Notes under the pieces: generated by a model
Databases searched by the model: none
What the model saw: only the letters and a program-made list of their open reading frames with translations
What the model was told of the DNA's origin: nothing
Assembly: GCA_022793975.1 (NCBI GenBank)
Contig: JAAWDW010000049.1
Span: 1 to 32,033 of the forward strand
Origin: Bacillota bacterium
GTDB taxonomy: Bacteria; Bacillota; Clostridia; Peptostreptococcales; Anaerovoracaceae
Direction of reading: 5' to 3'
DNA length: 32,033 bases
Shown: positions 16,235 to 24,722 of the stretch, piece by piece
Layout of the letters: every line of letters starts with the position of its first letter
How positions within the stretch are numbered: the stretch's first letter is position 1
Translations under genes and position numbers: made by a program

Positions 16235-16253
16235 AATTGTTTGCCAAACAATT
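16235..16253. repeat. short AT-rich inverted repeat between the regulator and PhzF-like genes
   Basis: AATTGTTT-GCC-AAACAATT is a perfect eight-base inverted repeat (16235-16242 and 16246-16253), and another AATTGTTT directly precedes it at 16227. No T-run follows on either strand, so it is not a standard terminator. A protein-binding site upstream of the PhzF-like promoter is possible. Confidence 0.35.
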
Positions 16254-16273
16254 TTGTCTGCCGCCGCAGATTG

Positions 16274-17647
16274 TTATTTTTCGGTTTCGAGAATTTCACG
16301 CAGAATAGTGAGAGCGCGCGCAAGTTCCGCTCCGGTTTTCGGTGTGCATATAGAAAGGCGCGCACCTGAAACAGGAGCACTTTTACCGACAGCAAAATGA
16401 GAGCTGCCATATATAAGTACATTTTTTTCAAGAGCACGTTTTTCAAATTCGGCGCTGTCTGTACCGCTTGGGAGTGTGAGCCATTTACACAGAGCATTGC
16501 TGTCGCCTTTTATATTAAAGCCGCCGAGGATTTCTTCTGCAATATGGTTTCTTTCTGCAAGCATAATTTTCCGTCTGTGCAGCAGCGTTTCGTATTTTCC
16601 GGAAAGTACAAGCCGCGCTGCAATTTCGGATAGAAAGGCGGATGATTCGAGATTTATGTTGTAGAAAGCGTTACTTATAACATCTCTGTATTTGTCCGGA
16701 GTTATCATATACGACTGACGGAGAGCGGAACTAATGCATTTTGACAGGCTGAGAAAGAAAATTGAGTGTTCCGGGATACGGCTGTATATACTGTCTCTCG
16801 GCTCATCTGTCAAAAGTGCGGCATATCCGTCTTCAATAATTATAAAATCGTTTTCTTCTGCCATTTTGGCAATCATATCGCGGCAGGATTCCGACATTCT
16901 GTGCATAGTCGGATTCTGATAGTCGGGGATGATGTAAATCCCTTTAATACCGTCGTTTTTGACGGCATAGCGTATTCCCTCTTCGGACATTTCACCGTTT
17001 TCTTGTCTTATGGGAATAAGACGTATGCCCAGCATACTGGCAATACTTATAATACCGGGATATACAAGGGGATCAACACCGAGACGGTCTCCGGGTTTGA
17101 AAATGCCCAAAAGGGTAGCGGCAATTGCATTTTGGCCACCGCTGGCAAATATGATTTTATCGGCAGATGCATTGCATTTTGCCTGTTTTAAAAGTACCGT
17201 ACCGGCCTCGTTCTGCCAGTATTCTTTACCCGATCGGTATTGCAGTACACTGCCGAAATCATCTTCGTTCATCATTTCACTTATAAGAGTACGTATTTCA
17301 TCGTTATTTTCATCGGCGGGCATTATTCCGCCCAAATCGATAGTGCTGTTTTCGGCCGGCTTCATTTTGCTTACCATATGATATGAAATGAATGTTCCCG
17401 AACCGACACTGCCATTAAGAAGACCTTTATCCGAGCATATTTTAAATGCGCGCGCTACGGTACTGAGATTAATGTCGAGAAAATCGGCGAGTTCTCTTTG
17501 AGGAGGAAGCTTTGTGCCTGCTTTAAGAACACCGCTGGCAATGTCCTCTTCGAGTTTGTCTGCGAGTGTTATATAAAGCGGGGCTTCGCCTCTTTTGAGG
17601 ACCGGTCGCCAAGACATCGGATAATCATCAAAAGAATTATAGGGCAC
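16274..17647 (-). CDS. MocR/PdxR-type regulator (GntR helix-turn-helix fused to aminotransferase fold)
   Basis: A 457-residue regulator. A winged helix-turn-helix (about 15-85) shows KLPPQRELADFLDINLSTVARAF and ends in GSGTFI. A fold-type I aminotransferase domain (about 110-457) contains YIIPDYQNPT and SLSKCISSALR, with Lys303 as the probable pyridoxal phosphate-binding residue. Such proteins sense PLP or an amino compound attached to it and control vitamin B6, GABA or related genes; the effector here is unknown. The GTG at 17647 is preferred because AGGAG lies seven bases upstream. The ATG at 17665 would place that ribosome site inside the gene and has none of its own. The divergent neighbour is the SLH-anchored peptidase; the downstream neighbour is the PhzF-like gene. 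Confidence 0.9.
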   Translation of the reverse strand: MPYNSFDDYPMSWRPVLKRGEAPLYITLADKLEEDIASGVLKAGTKLPPQRELADFLDINLSTVARAFKICSDKGLLNGSVGSGTFISYHMVSKMKPAENSTIDLGGIMPADENNDEIRTLISEMMNEDDFGSVLQYRSGKEYWQNEAGTVLLKQAKCNASADKIIFASGGQNAIAATLLGIFKPGDRLGVDPLVYPGIISIASMLGIRLIPIRQENGEMSEEGIRYAVKNDGIKGIYIIPDYQNPTMHRMSESCRDMIAKMAEENDFIIIEDGYAALLTDEPRDSIYSRIPEHSIFFLSLSKCISSALRQSYMITPDKYRDVISNAFYNINLESSAFLSEIAARLVLSGKYETLLHRRKIMLAERNHIAEEILGGFNIKGDSNALCKWLTLPSGTDSAEFEKRALEKNVLIYGSSHFAVGKSAPVSGARLSICTPKTGAELARALTILREILETEK

Positions 17648-17753
17648 GGGTATTCTCCTTTTCATAAAATTCTGTATTCTATGCGCTGCAGGCACAGACA
17701 TAATATAAGTTTATATCATATTGGTTTTGAAAGCAATCATACTGAGCAGACAG

Positions 17754-17781
17754 TTATTAATATTTTGCATAAAGTTGTCAA
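17754..17781 (-). promoter_or_regulatory. candidate promoter of the MocR-type gene
   Basis: TTGACA (17776-17781) and TAATAA (17754-17759) lie 16 bases apart on the minus strand. One copy of the TTGCAT motif (17765-17770) sits within the spacer, so binding there could block transcription, as in an autoregulated gene. Confidence 0.45.
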
Positions 17782-17946
17782 AAAAGTATTGCATAGTTGT
17801 ACGTTGTGTTGCATATTTATATACATGCAATATGGTTTTGGGAATTTATCACAAAAAATATAGCAAAAATTTGCAAAATTATTGTTGCGTCCCACAATTT
17901 AATGTGGTATACTATTGCTTTAATAGGATGAATTGCTAATGCAATA
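17765..17946. repeat. cluster of TTGCAT / ATGCAA motifs in the divergent control region
   Basis: TTGCAT occurs at 17765-17770, 17789-17794 and 17809-17814. The complement ATGCAA occurs at 17825-17830 and 17939-17944. Several extend to TATTGCAT. The third and fourth copies form an inverted repeat with a ten-base gap. The 340-base region between the regulator and the peptidase holds no other gene, so these are plausible operators for the MocR-type protein or another factor. Confidence 0.5.
17885..17913 (+). promoter_or_regulatory. promoter of the SLH-anchored peptidase
   Basis: TTGCGT (17885-17890) and TATACT (17908-17913) have ideal 17-base spacing, and TG one base ahead of the -10 makes it an extended -10 promoter. 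Transcription would start near 17920, leaving a leader of about 68 bases that includes one ATGCAA motif. Confidence 0.65.
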
Positions 17947-17987
17947 CTGTATGCTATTTATTATCAATGAAAGAGAGGAAAGGTAGA

Positions 17988-20900
17988 TTGAAGAAGAAAT
18001 TATTGACACTTCTTTTAGCATTCGTAATGGTAGTCGGACCTGTTATACCGGTTTCGGCAACAGAAGTTCCGGCCGTTTACGAAGATATTGCTGATATTAT
18101 TGCTGGATATGACGATGATGATATTGTCACGTCGGATGTGCTTGACGAGCTTTATGCATTGATAAGCGATACTGCTGAAGAAGAAAAGGCAGAGGATTTA
18201 TCTGATGATGAAGCTGTGGATGCTGCGGACGCGCAGGAAGATGAGACAGCGAATATCGCTCTTGATCTTGCGGCGGATTTCAGTGAAACCGATACGGAAA
18301 GCAGCGATGCGGTTACTCCGAACGGGGGGGCTGAAAGTGCGACTGACAGTAAATTTGACACTGATTCTGCAATTGACAGTGCTGCTGCGGGTACGCAGCT
18401 TGAAAATGAAAGTGTTTTAGTAAGTGCTGCGGACAGCGATGCGGTAAATGCGGTACTCAGCAGTGGAAATACTGATATCGGCAGTGAAACTGCAGTAAAT
18501 GACACAAACTTGGAAAATTCGGGGACTGTATCCGGCGAAAGCGGCGGAGTTTCCGATTATGGTGATGTTGTAAATGATCCGGCAGATACGGATGAAAATA
18601 ATTCGACGGATACCGAAAACCCTGCGGAAGAAGAAACTCCTGCTCTGGATCCTGCGGCAACTCAGCAGGAAACTGTAATTTTTATGCTTCGTTTTGCAGG
18701 TATGAAAGATAGCCAGCTTTCGTCAGTAAGTGAAGAAGAAAATGCGGAGCAATTTGCATATGACTGCAATGAGCTTGCAAACAGTATAAATATGTTCAAA
18801 GGTTTTACATATGAACCGGAAAGCGAGTGTACTTTTGCCCAGCTTAATACAATGTTTAAAAATGCGGAGCCTCTTTACAATGCTCTTCATGCGGACAAAC
18901 TGAAGCCTCTCTTTATAAACGGAATGGCGCAGCCTATATTCCCGTATACGACAGGGTCTGTTACAGAGGGATACAGTAATGAAGACAGTGATATCATACG
19001 TTTTTGTGTATATGTTGAGACAAATTACGATACTGATGATGACGGAAAGCTTGATCTTGTAAAGACGCTTGTACAGCTTCCGAGAGCAGCTATGGAAGGA
19101 GATTACGAAGCAGCTTCCATTTTTGAAGCACGCCCGTATATAACGGGATGTACAAGCGGAAGACATCCTAATGTAGAAGGCGGCTCCTATGATATATCGA
19201 AAATGTACAGTCAACCTGACGCACGTACGGCAGAGGGAACAATAACTACCGCAGAGCATGCAAAAGATGCAGATTCGGCTGAATGGTATTATTATAATCC
19301 ATACGAAAAAACATACGCTTATGAAGATCTGGACTGGTATGATTATTATTTGACAAGAGGATTTGCAGTAGTAGAAAGCGGCGGACTCGGAACTAAAGGT
19401 TCTGACGGATTTGAAACCTGCGGTACAGACCTCGAAATAGATGCGTTCAAGTGCATCATTGAATGGCTGCACGGAGACAGAGTGGCCTATACCGATAAAA
19501 CAAATAATATTGCGATTGATGCAGACTGGTCAAACGGAAAAGTCGGAATGACAGGTCGTTCATATGCGGGCACTACTCAGTTCGGACTTGCCACAACAGG
19601 CGTTGAGGGACTTGAGACGATCGTTCCTGTTGCCGGTATTGCAAGCTGGTATGAATACAGCAATTCACAGGGTAGCGTTATGACAAGCCTTGCCTACTCG
19701 GATTATCTTGCATATTTCTGCAACGGACGTCTGCAGGATGAGGATTATGCAGATACTATTCAGGACAAATACAATAATTATTTGACACAGCTGGTTATTG
19801 ATCAGACCGCTCTTAACGGCGATTATGCCAATGCGGAAAAAGGACTTGATCATTGGCAGATACGAGACTATACGGTAGAACCGCTTATGGATGACTGGAC
19901 AGGCATAGATATTCCTGCACTTATCGTTCATGGTCTTAATGATACAAATGTAAAGACTAAGCAGTTCGATCTCATGTATAAATCGTTTGATGATGCGGGT
20001 CAGAATGTAAAACTTCTGCTTCATCAGGGAACTCATTTGACTCCTACTTATCCGAGTCAGAAATATGAACTTAAAATTGACGGAGAGTATTATGATACAA
20101 TACTTAACAAATGGTTCAGTCATTATTTATATGGTGTAAACAACGGCATTGAGAGAATGGCTAATGTAACGGTACAGAGCAATGTTGACGGAAAATGGGA
20201 TACGTATAACAGCTGGAAGACGGCTTCAAAGCAGATACTCAAATTTGCGGATGTTGCAGAAGGAGAGACTTCGGCGGTAGCAAACAGAAATCCTGCGAGA
20301 TATACGTTTGATATTCCGGAAGAAGTAATAATTCAGGGTGCTGTCGCAGTACACATCCGCGCAGCGGCATCGGCGGTATCGGAAGACACTCCGCTTTCCG
20401 GTAAAGATCAGGTAAGAATGACAGTTGAACTTACAGACAAAAATGACAGTGAATTTGATGCATTTGTTCCGAGCAGAAGTTATCTGCCTATTAGTACTTT
20501 GCAGGCAAAAGGTGCATGGATGGGCGGAGGTCTTACAAATTACGATTTAGTAGAGTATGTGCAGACAAAGACCGCTTCAAAGAGCATCGGAATGGGATAT
20601 ATTGATATATTCAATCCGACAGCCGGATATGATTCGGCTTCCGCATCTGTTCGTACAGAACTTGTTGATGGCCAGTATTACGATTATACAGTATACATTC
20701 AACCTACTGTATATACTATTCAGGGCGGACATAATGCACAGCTTTCAATAAGTATAGCCAATAACAGTGGTGTTGCACTTACTATTGATAATAATGCAAC
20801 ATATATTGAGATTCCAACACACAGCGATAAGGCGCCTTCCGGCAATAAGAATCACGGTTCGTCGGGAAGTACGTTAAGTACGCAGACGGAACCGGGTATA

Positions 20901-21476
20901 GGAAACACTACGGGAAGTGCGGTACAGACAGGCAGCTTTAATGATGTTAATACAGGAAAATGGTATTACAGTGCTGTTGAATATGTAGCTTCAAAAGGTA
21001 TTATGACAGGTGTAAGCGGAAATAACTTCGGACCTGATACAAATACAACGAGAGGCATGATAGTTACAATTCTCCACCGTTTGGAAAATGAACCGGCAAG
21101 CGGTACAGCGCCGTTTACAGATGTAAAGGGAGGATATTATGCAAATGCAATTGCATGGGCTGATGCAAACGGCATCGTAACAGGATATGGCAACGGACTT
21201 TTTGGACCGAATGATGCTATAACGCGTGAGCAGATGGCAGCAATTCTTTACAGATATGCAAAGTACAAGGGATATGATGTATCGGCCGCAGCTGATCTTG
21301 CAGCTTTCAGTGATGCAGAAAATATAAGCAGTTATGCTGTTGATGCAATGAAATGGGCTAATGCGGCAGGGCTCATTACAGGCGTAACGAACAGTAAGCT
21401 CGTGCCTGCAGACAATGCGATTCGTGCACAAGCAGCTTCAATACTTATGCGTTTCTGTGAGAATATCGAGCAGTAA
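17988..21476 (+). CDS. secreted X-prolyl dipeptidyl peptidase-like S15 enzyme with three SLH domains
   Basis: A 1162-residue surface enzyme. The TTG at 17988 is favoured because AGAGGAAAGG lies just before it, while the ATG at 17967 has no ribosome site. Either start gives a signal peptide (KKKLLTLLLAFVMVVG, cleavage near VSA). Residues about 30-215 are an acidic Asp/Ser/Ala spacer. The alpha/beta-hydrolase core carries GRSYAG with Ser525, HGLNDTN with Asp652 and HQGTH with His683, a complete triad as in CocE/Xaa-Pro peptidases. A beta-rich C-terminal domain (about 760-945) follows, then three SLH repeats (about 984-1160: FNDVNTGKWYYSAVEYV, FTDVKGGYYANAIAWA, FSDAENISSYAVDAMKWA). SLH domains bind pyruvylated wall polymer, so the enzyme should sit on the outside and trim Pro-containing peptides for uptake. 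Confidence 0.92.
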   Translation: MKKKLLTLLLAFVMVVGPVIPVSATEVPAVYEDIADIIAGYDDDDIVTSDVLDELYALISDTAEEEKAEDLSDDEAVDAADAQEDETANIALDLAADFSETDTESSDAVTPNGGAESATDSKFDTDSAIDSAAAGTQLENESVLVSAADSDAVNAVLSSGNTDIGSETAVNDTNLENSGTVSGESGGVSDYGDVVNDPADTDENNSTDTENPAEEETPALDPAATQQETVIFMLRFAGMKDSQLSSVSEEENAEQFAYDCNELANSINMFKGFTYEPESECTFAQLNTMFKNAEPLYNALHADKLKPLFINGMAQPIFPYTTGSVTEGYSNEDSDIIRFCVYVETNYDTDDDGKLDLVKTLVQLPRAAMEGDYEAASIFEARPYITGCTSGRHPNVEGGSYDISKMYSQPDARTAEGTITTAEHAKDADSAEWYYYNPYEKTYAYEDLDWYDYYLTRGFAVVESGGLGTKGSDGFETCGTDLEIDAFKCIIEWLHGDRVAYTDKTNNIAIDADWSNGKVGMTGRSYAGTTQFGLATTGVEGLETIVPVAGIASWYEYSNSQGSVMTSLAYSDYLAYFCNGRLQDEDYADTIQDKYNNYLTQLVIDQTALNGDYANAEKGLDHWQIRDYTVEPLMDDWTGIDIPALIVHGLNDTNVKTKQFDLMYKSFDDAGQNVKLLLHQGTHLTPTYPSQKYELKIDGEYYDTILNKWFSHYLYGVNNGIERMANVTVQSNVDGKWDTYNSWKTASKQILKFADVAEGETSAVANRNPARYTFDIPEEVIIQGAVAVHIRAAASAVSEDTPLSGKDQVRMTVELTDKNDSEFDAFVPSRSYLPISTLQAKGAWMGGGLTNYDLVEYVQTKTASKSIGMGYIDIFNPTAGYDSASASVRTELVDGQYYDYTVYIQPTVYTIQGGHNAQLSISIANNSGVALTIDNNATYIEIPTHSDKAPSGNKNHGSSGSTLSTQTEPGIGNTTGSAVQTGSFNDVNTGKWYYSAVEYVASKGIMTGVSGNNFGPDTNTTRGMIVTILHRLENEPASGTAPFTDVKGGYYANAIAWADANGIVTGYGNGLFGPNDAITREQMAAILYRYAKYKGYDVSAAADLAAFSDAENISSYAVDAMKWANAAGLITGVTNSKLVPADNAIRAQAASILMRFCENIEQ

Positions 21477-21516
21477 GCATTAGGCGGAAGTAAATAGAAA
21501 TATAACCGATAAGAAG

Positions 21517-21546
21517 CGGACATCTGAGATTATCAGATGTCCGTTT
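21517..21546. terminator. hairpin between convergent genes
   Basis: A perfect 11-base stem CGGACATCTGA / TCAGATGTCCG (21517-21527 with 21533-21543) has a GATTA loop and is followed by TTT on the plus strand. The T-run is short, but the position between the convergent peptidase and mutase genes supports a terminator. Confidence 0.75.
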
Positions 21547-21556
21547 AATACATAAA

Positions 21557-23173
21557 CTATAATTTTGAAATATCCAGTTTGTCAAAGCGTGAAAGAAACA
21601 TACGGAGTGTTTCGGCTATTTTCCGACATCCGCCCTCTTTGTCGGCTTCTATGTTGAGCGGCATTATAGGGTCGTGCAGCGACATACGTAGAAGACACCA
21701 GCCACTTATCGTCTCGTCAGGGAAACGAATGCGCACACCTTCATAGTTCGGAGTTATAAGTTGAAGGCTGCTTTGTGAGCGTGCCCATGATTCGAGCTCT
21801 TCGAGAATTCTGCTGCCGTACGATGCAAAATCTTCGCAATTGATAGGCAGTCTGATTTCTGCCGCTTCTTCGGGCTCTTTGAGAGTGGAGATAACGCTTG
21901 AAAGTGGCTTCCCTCTGCGGATCAGCTGTGCTGCTTTTATTACTATTTTTGCCGCCAGATATGCGCCGTCATCAAGAAAATAGTTTTCTTTAAATGCAGC
22001 ATGTCCGGAAGTTTCTATAGCCAGCTGACAGTCCGTACCGTTTTTATTCAGTTCAATCGCTTTATTTATTACATTCTTATATCCTCGTTTATAGCGAAGG
22101 TGTGTGAGACCGAGGCTGGACGTCAGGAATTCCGTAAGCTGATCGCTGGTAATGCTGTCTGTTACTATTGTCGTTTTGGAGCTGATTTCGGATGCAAGAA
22201 CAGATGCAAGTGCGACTATACCGTTGCGTGAGATTTCGTGTCCGTTTTCGTCTACTGCCGCTGAGCGGTCGACATCGGTATCAAATATAAGACCGAAGTC
22301 TGCCTTTGTTTCAAGTACGCGGCGGCTTATTGCCTCCATTGCTTTTTTATCTTCGGGATTTGGAGCATGATTCGGAAAATTTCCGTCCGGATTAAGAAAA
22401 CAGCTTCCGGAAACATCGGCACCGAGCGGAGCCAGTACTTTTTCGGCATAAAATCCTCCCGCTCCGTTACCGGCATCGACTGCTATTTTAAGACCGGCAA
22501 GAGGTCTGTCATATGAAGGAGTATTGTCAGAAACAGCTGTTTTACAGCCTGCCGGATTTTCCGCATTTACGCCTCGTTTTATGATATCACGTAGATGATT
22601 GCAGTATGTATCCATAAGATCACATTTGCTTACAAGCAGAGTGGTGATGCCGCATACCGGCTCTTCGGAGTTTGGTGAGCAATTTTCGCAGTCATAATCA
22701 CAGTCATCCGGACATTCGGCAAAGTTTTCGGCTCTTTCAATAATATTGGTAATGTCACTTTTATCAAGCCCGCCGTTTTTATCAAAATATTTAAAGCCGT
22801 TTCTGTTAAAAGGCAAATGGCTTGCCGTTATCATAATGGCGCCATCGCAGCTGTACTGGGGAAATACTGTGGACATAAACATTGCGGGAGTCGAAGCAAG
22901 TCCGCAGTCGAGTACACGCACGCCAAGTGATGTTATCGAGTTTATCGCGGCTGTTTTAAGCATATCTTCTGAGAGCCTCGGATCGTGCCCCACGGATACG
23001 GTGAGTGCGGAAAAAGGCTTGCCCGTTTTTTCAGAAAGCCATTCGCAGAAACCATGCGCTAAAAGTGAGGCGGCCTCTTCCGTAAGATTGGGTTCTTCAC
23101 CGGGAATGCCGGGAAGTGCAATTCCTCTTATATCACTGCCGTTCTGCAGCTTTTTTAAATTAAGCTCGCTCAT
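21557..23173 (-). CDS. phosphoglucomutase/phosphomannomutase family protein with Cys-rich insert
   Basis: A 538-residue alpha-D-phosphohexomutase, which moves phosphate between carbons 6 and 1 of a hexose. The N terminus has NGSDIRGIA. The active-site loop is TASHLPFNRNG with phospho-Ser118 (Leu instead of the commoner Asn after SH marks a sub-branch). The metal loop is DTDVDR (298-303), the sugar-binding loop contains ETSGHAAF, and the phosphate-binding loop has PNYEGVRIRF and SGWCLLRMS. Between the first and second domains is an insert with Cys154, 158, 162, 165, 174 and 184 (CX3CX3CX2C), suggestive of a metal site. The start at 23173 follows AAGGAG; the longer upstream frame reads through the neighbouring gene. 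It overlaps the upstream membrane-protein gene by 14 bases, so the two are probably co-translated. Confidence 0.9.
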   Translation of the reverse strand: MSELNLKKLQNGSDIRGIALPGIPGEEPNLTEEAASLLAHGFCEWLSEKTGKPFSALTVSVGHDPRLSEDMLKTAAINSITSLGVRVLDCGLASTPAMFMSTVFPQYSCDGAIMITASHLPFNRNGFKYFDKNGGLDKSDITNIIERAENFAECPDDCDYDCENCSPNSEEPVCGITTLLVSKCDLMDTYCNHLRDIIKRGVNAENPAGCKTAVSDNTPSYDRPLAGLKIAVDAGNGAGGFYAEKVLAPLGADVSGSCFLNPDGNFPNHAPNPEDKKAMEAISRRVLETKADFGLIFDTDVDRSAAVDENGHEISRNGIVALASVLASEISSKTTIVTDSITSDQLTEFLTSSLGLTHLRYKRGYKNVINKAIELNKNGTDCQLAIETSGHAAFKENYFLDDGAYLAAKIVIKAAQLIRRGKPLSSVISTLKEPEEAAEIRLPINCEDFASYGSRILEELESWARSQSSLQLITPNYEGVRIRFPDETISGWCLLRMSLHDPIMPLNIEADKEGGCRKIAETLRMFLSRFDKLDISKL

Positions 23174-23612
23174 ATGTTTCTCCTTTAATTTTCTTTCTAA
23201 TATTATAAAAGAAAAACATAAATGCCGCAAGACAGAAGCAAAGCAAAAACCAAATAAATGAGAAAAGCGGACAGATTTGGCCCCAAAGTGAAAAAGCATG
23301 CTCTGAATAATCCCAGACACCGAGATGAAACCACAGATTAACAATGCAGCCGACAGTGAATTCGTAGATGGTGATAACTGCCGCACCGATTAAGGCTTTA
23401 AAGGTAATCGGCAGATCGGGAAAAGCGCTGTTCAAAAAATAGAAAGTCAGCATGCAAGCACCGCCGGTAAGTACCATTGACCAGTGAGTATAGCCACGGA
23501 AAGATATTTCAAGAAATGCGTATCCTGCACCTCCGAAGATAAAAATTGCCAGATATTTTATGATTTGAGTTCCTTTTTTTGTTTTTACAGAAGTTTCTTT
23601 TACATTTTCCAT
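23160..23612 (-). CDS. membrane protein of the putative ABC transporter permease CmpB-like family
   Basis: A 150-residue protein with about five hydrophobic segments after a short basic N terminus. The segment VWDYSEHAFSLWGQICPLF resembles the conserved core of Pfam ABC_trans_CmpB (WDYS, then GQIC, then FSxxW). The family name is historical; a transport role has not been shown for most members. The start is uncertain: no clear ribosome site precedes the ATG at 23612, and an upstream TTG at 23663 is also possible. The stop codon lies inside the beginning of the mutase gene, an arrangement typical of translational coupling. No function linking the two is evident. Confidence 0.72.
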   Translation of the reverse strand: MENVKETSVKTKKGTQIIKYLAIFIFGGAGYAFLEISFRGYTHWSMVLTGGACMLTFYFLNSAFPDLPITFKALIGAAVITIYEFTVGCIVNLWFHLGVWDYSEHAFSLWGQICPLFSFIWFLLCFCLAAFMFFFYNIRKKIKGETYERA

Positions 23613-23682
23613 ATGAATATTATGAACGATTGAGCGAATGTTTATTGCTGTTAAAAATATCAATGCGAAAAAGACACTTAAA

Positions 23683-23712
23683 TTGTTAATGTAACGGAAT
23701 TTCTGTTATAAT
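23683..23712 (+). promoter_or_regulatory. promoter of the small helical protein gene
   Basis: TTGTTA (23683-23688) and TATAAT (23707-23712) are 18 bases apart. The leader of about 50 bases ends in AGGAGG (23754-23759), nine bases before the ATG at 23769. Confidence 0.6.
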
Positions 23713-23768
23713 AAAGATATAAAAAGATTATTATTCAGTTTTAAAATCGCAACAGGAGGTTCAAAAGT

Positions 23769-24107
23769 ATGAGCTTTTTTGACAAAGCTAAGGATTTCGC
23801 GCAAAGTGCGGCGGAAATGACCAAAGATTTTGCGCAAGAGGCGGCAAACGCGACCACCGAGGCTGCAAAAAATGTGAGTGGGATGGTACAGAATGCTTCC
23901 GAAATATCGCAGCTTAAAGCAAAAATAAAAGAGGAAGCGTCGGCAATAGAGAAATGTAAGTTTGATACAGCAGAAAAGCTCTTGCAGAAATTCAGAGACG
24001 GCAAGATAACAGATGAGTCTCTTGCAAGGGCCGAAACGGAAATAAGCGCAAGGGCCGAACGCATAAATGCATATAATGCGGAGATCAGAAGACTGAGTGA
24101 GAAGTAA
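23769..24107 (+). CDS. small helical protein with 11-residue repeats, function unknown
   Basis: A 112-residue protein with an excellent ribosome site (AGGAGG). It has no signal peptide or membrane helix. The N-terminal half contains two successive 11-residue units, KDFAQSAAEMT and KDFAQEAANAT (residues 8-29), then a weaker third, TEAAKNVSGMV. This periodicity is like that of group 3 LEA-type and lipid-droplet or apolipoprotein helices, which are amphipathic and often membrane- or stress-associated. The second half (about 45-112) is charged, heptad-like and probably a coiled coil. It is encoded alone, with its own promoter, and its end overlaps the convergent msrA gene by 23 bases. No family is recognised with confidence. 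Confidence 0.82.
   Translation: MSFFDKAKDFAQSAAEMTKDFAQEAANATTEAAKNVSGMVQNASEISQLKAKIKEEASAIEKCKFDTAEKLLQKFRDGKITDESLARAETEISARAERINAYNAEIRRLSEK
23790..23855 (+). repeat. 33-base tandem repeat within the small helical gene
   Basis: Two adjoining 33-base units (23790-23822 and 23823-23855) encode KDFAQxAAxxT twice. They differ at several mostly silent sites, so the repeat is maintained at protein level rather than being a fresh duplication. Confidence 0.75.
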
Positions 24108-24711
24108 TATAATCGGAAATAAGATCTTTGGCGGGCTTTTTGTAGATGAGCGAATCCAGCGGAAGTTTTGCAAGAAATTCTATTTTGTTTAAAGGAATGT
24201 GGCAGTAGCCGCCGGGATTTTTTTCAAGATAGTTTTGATGATATTCTTCTGCAGAATAAAAATTGCGCAGAGGTTCAATTTCCACAGAAAAATATTTGAA
24301 AGCTCCGTTTCCTCCGAGCGATCGTATGCGGTCAATTTCACTTTGTTCAATTGCAGCCGCTTGTTCAATCAAAGCTTTGGAGACGCTATCGATCGGTTCA
24401 TAGTAAATGCCCGTCTGATACTGAGTGCCTCGGTCGGGACCTTGTTGGTTTTCCTGAGTGGGATCGATTACATAGAAATATACGAGAAGAATGGCGGAAA
24501 GCGAAATTTCATCCGGTGCGTATTCTACGCGCACCGCTTCACGAAAGCCTGTGTGCCCGCGGCATACTGTATTGTAGTTTGCATCTTTTTCATCTGTACC
24601 GTTAGCATAGCCGCTTGTTACTTTTTTTACACCCGGAAGGGATTTCATAAGTTTTTCCATACCCCAGAAGCAGCCTCCGGCAAGATATATTGTACAAAAT
24701 TTATTTTCCAT
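24085..24711 (-). CDS. msrA: peptide-methionine (S)-S-oxide reductase
   Basis: A 208-residue MsrA, which reduces methionine sulfoxide in proteins. The catalytic motif GGCFWG has Cys14. Other family segments are PGVKKVTSGYANG, HTGFREAVRVEY, DPTQENQQGPDRGTQY, EEYHQNYL and GGYCHI. The C-terminal extension after GGYCHIPLNK is longer than in minimal MsrA and resembles the linker of MsrA-MsrB fusions, but no MsrB domain follows. ATG 24711 is chosen because AGGA lies eight bases upstream and the family homology begins just after it; a GTG at 24726 is an alternative. The gene starts 11 bases after the small DUF7662-like gene, and its 3' end overlaps the opposing small helical gene. Confidence 0.94.
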   Translation of the reverse strand: MENKFCTIYLAGGCFWGMEKLMKSLPGVKKVTSGYANGTDEKDANYNTVCRGHTGFREAVRVEYAPDEISLSAILLVYFYVIDPTQENQQGPDRGTQYQTGIYYEPIDSVSKALIEQAAAIEQSEIDRIRSLGGNGAFKYFSVEIEPLRNFYSAEEYHQNYLEKNPGGYCHIPLNKIEFLAKLPLDSLIYKKPAKDLISDYITSHSVF

Positions 24712-24722
24712 AACAGTTATCC

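Noticed and set aside
18723-19472. 249-codon minus-strand frame inside the SLH-anchored peptidase gene
   Set aside because: Cys- and Ile-rich translation typical of an antisense shadow; the plus-strand gene is certain.
23174-23386. Long N-terminal extension of the phosphohexomutase
   Set aside because: It runs out of frame through the membrane-protein gene, and the family homology and ribosome site both point to 23173.
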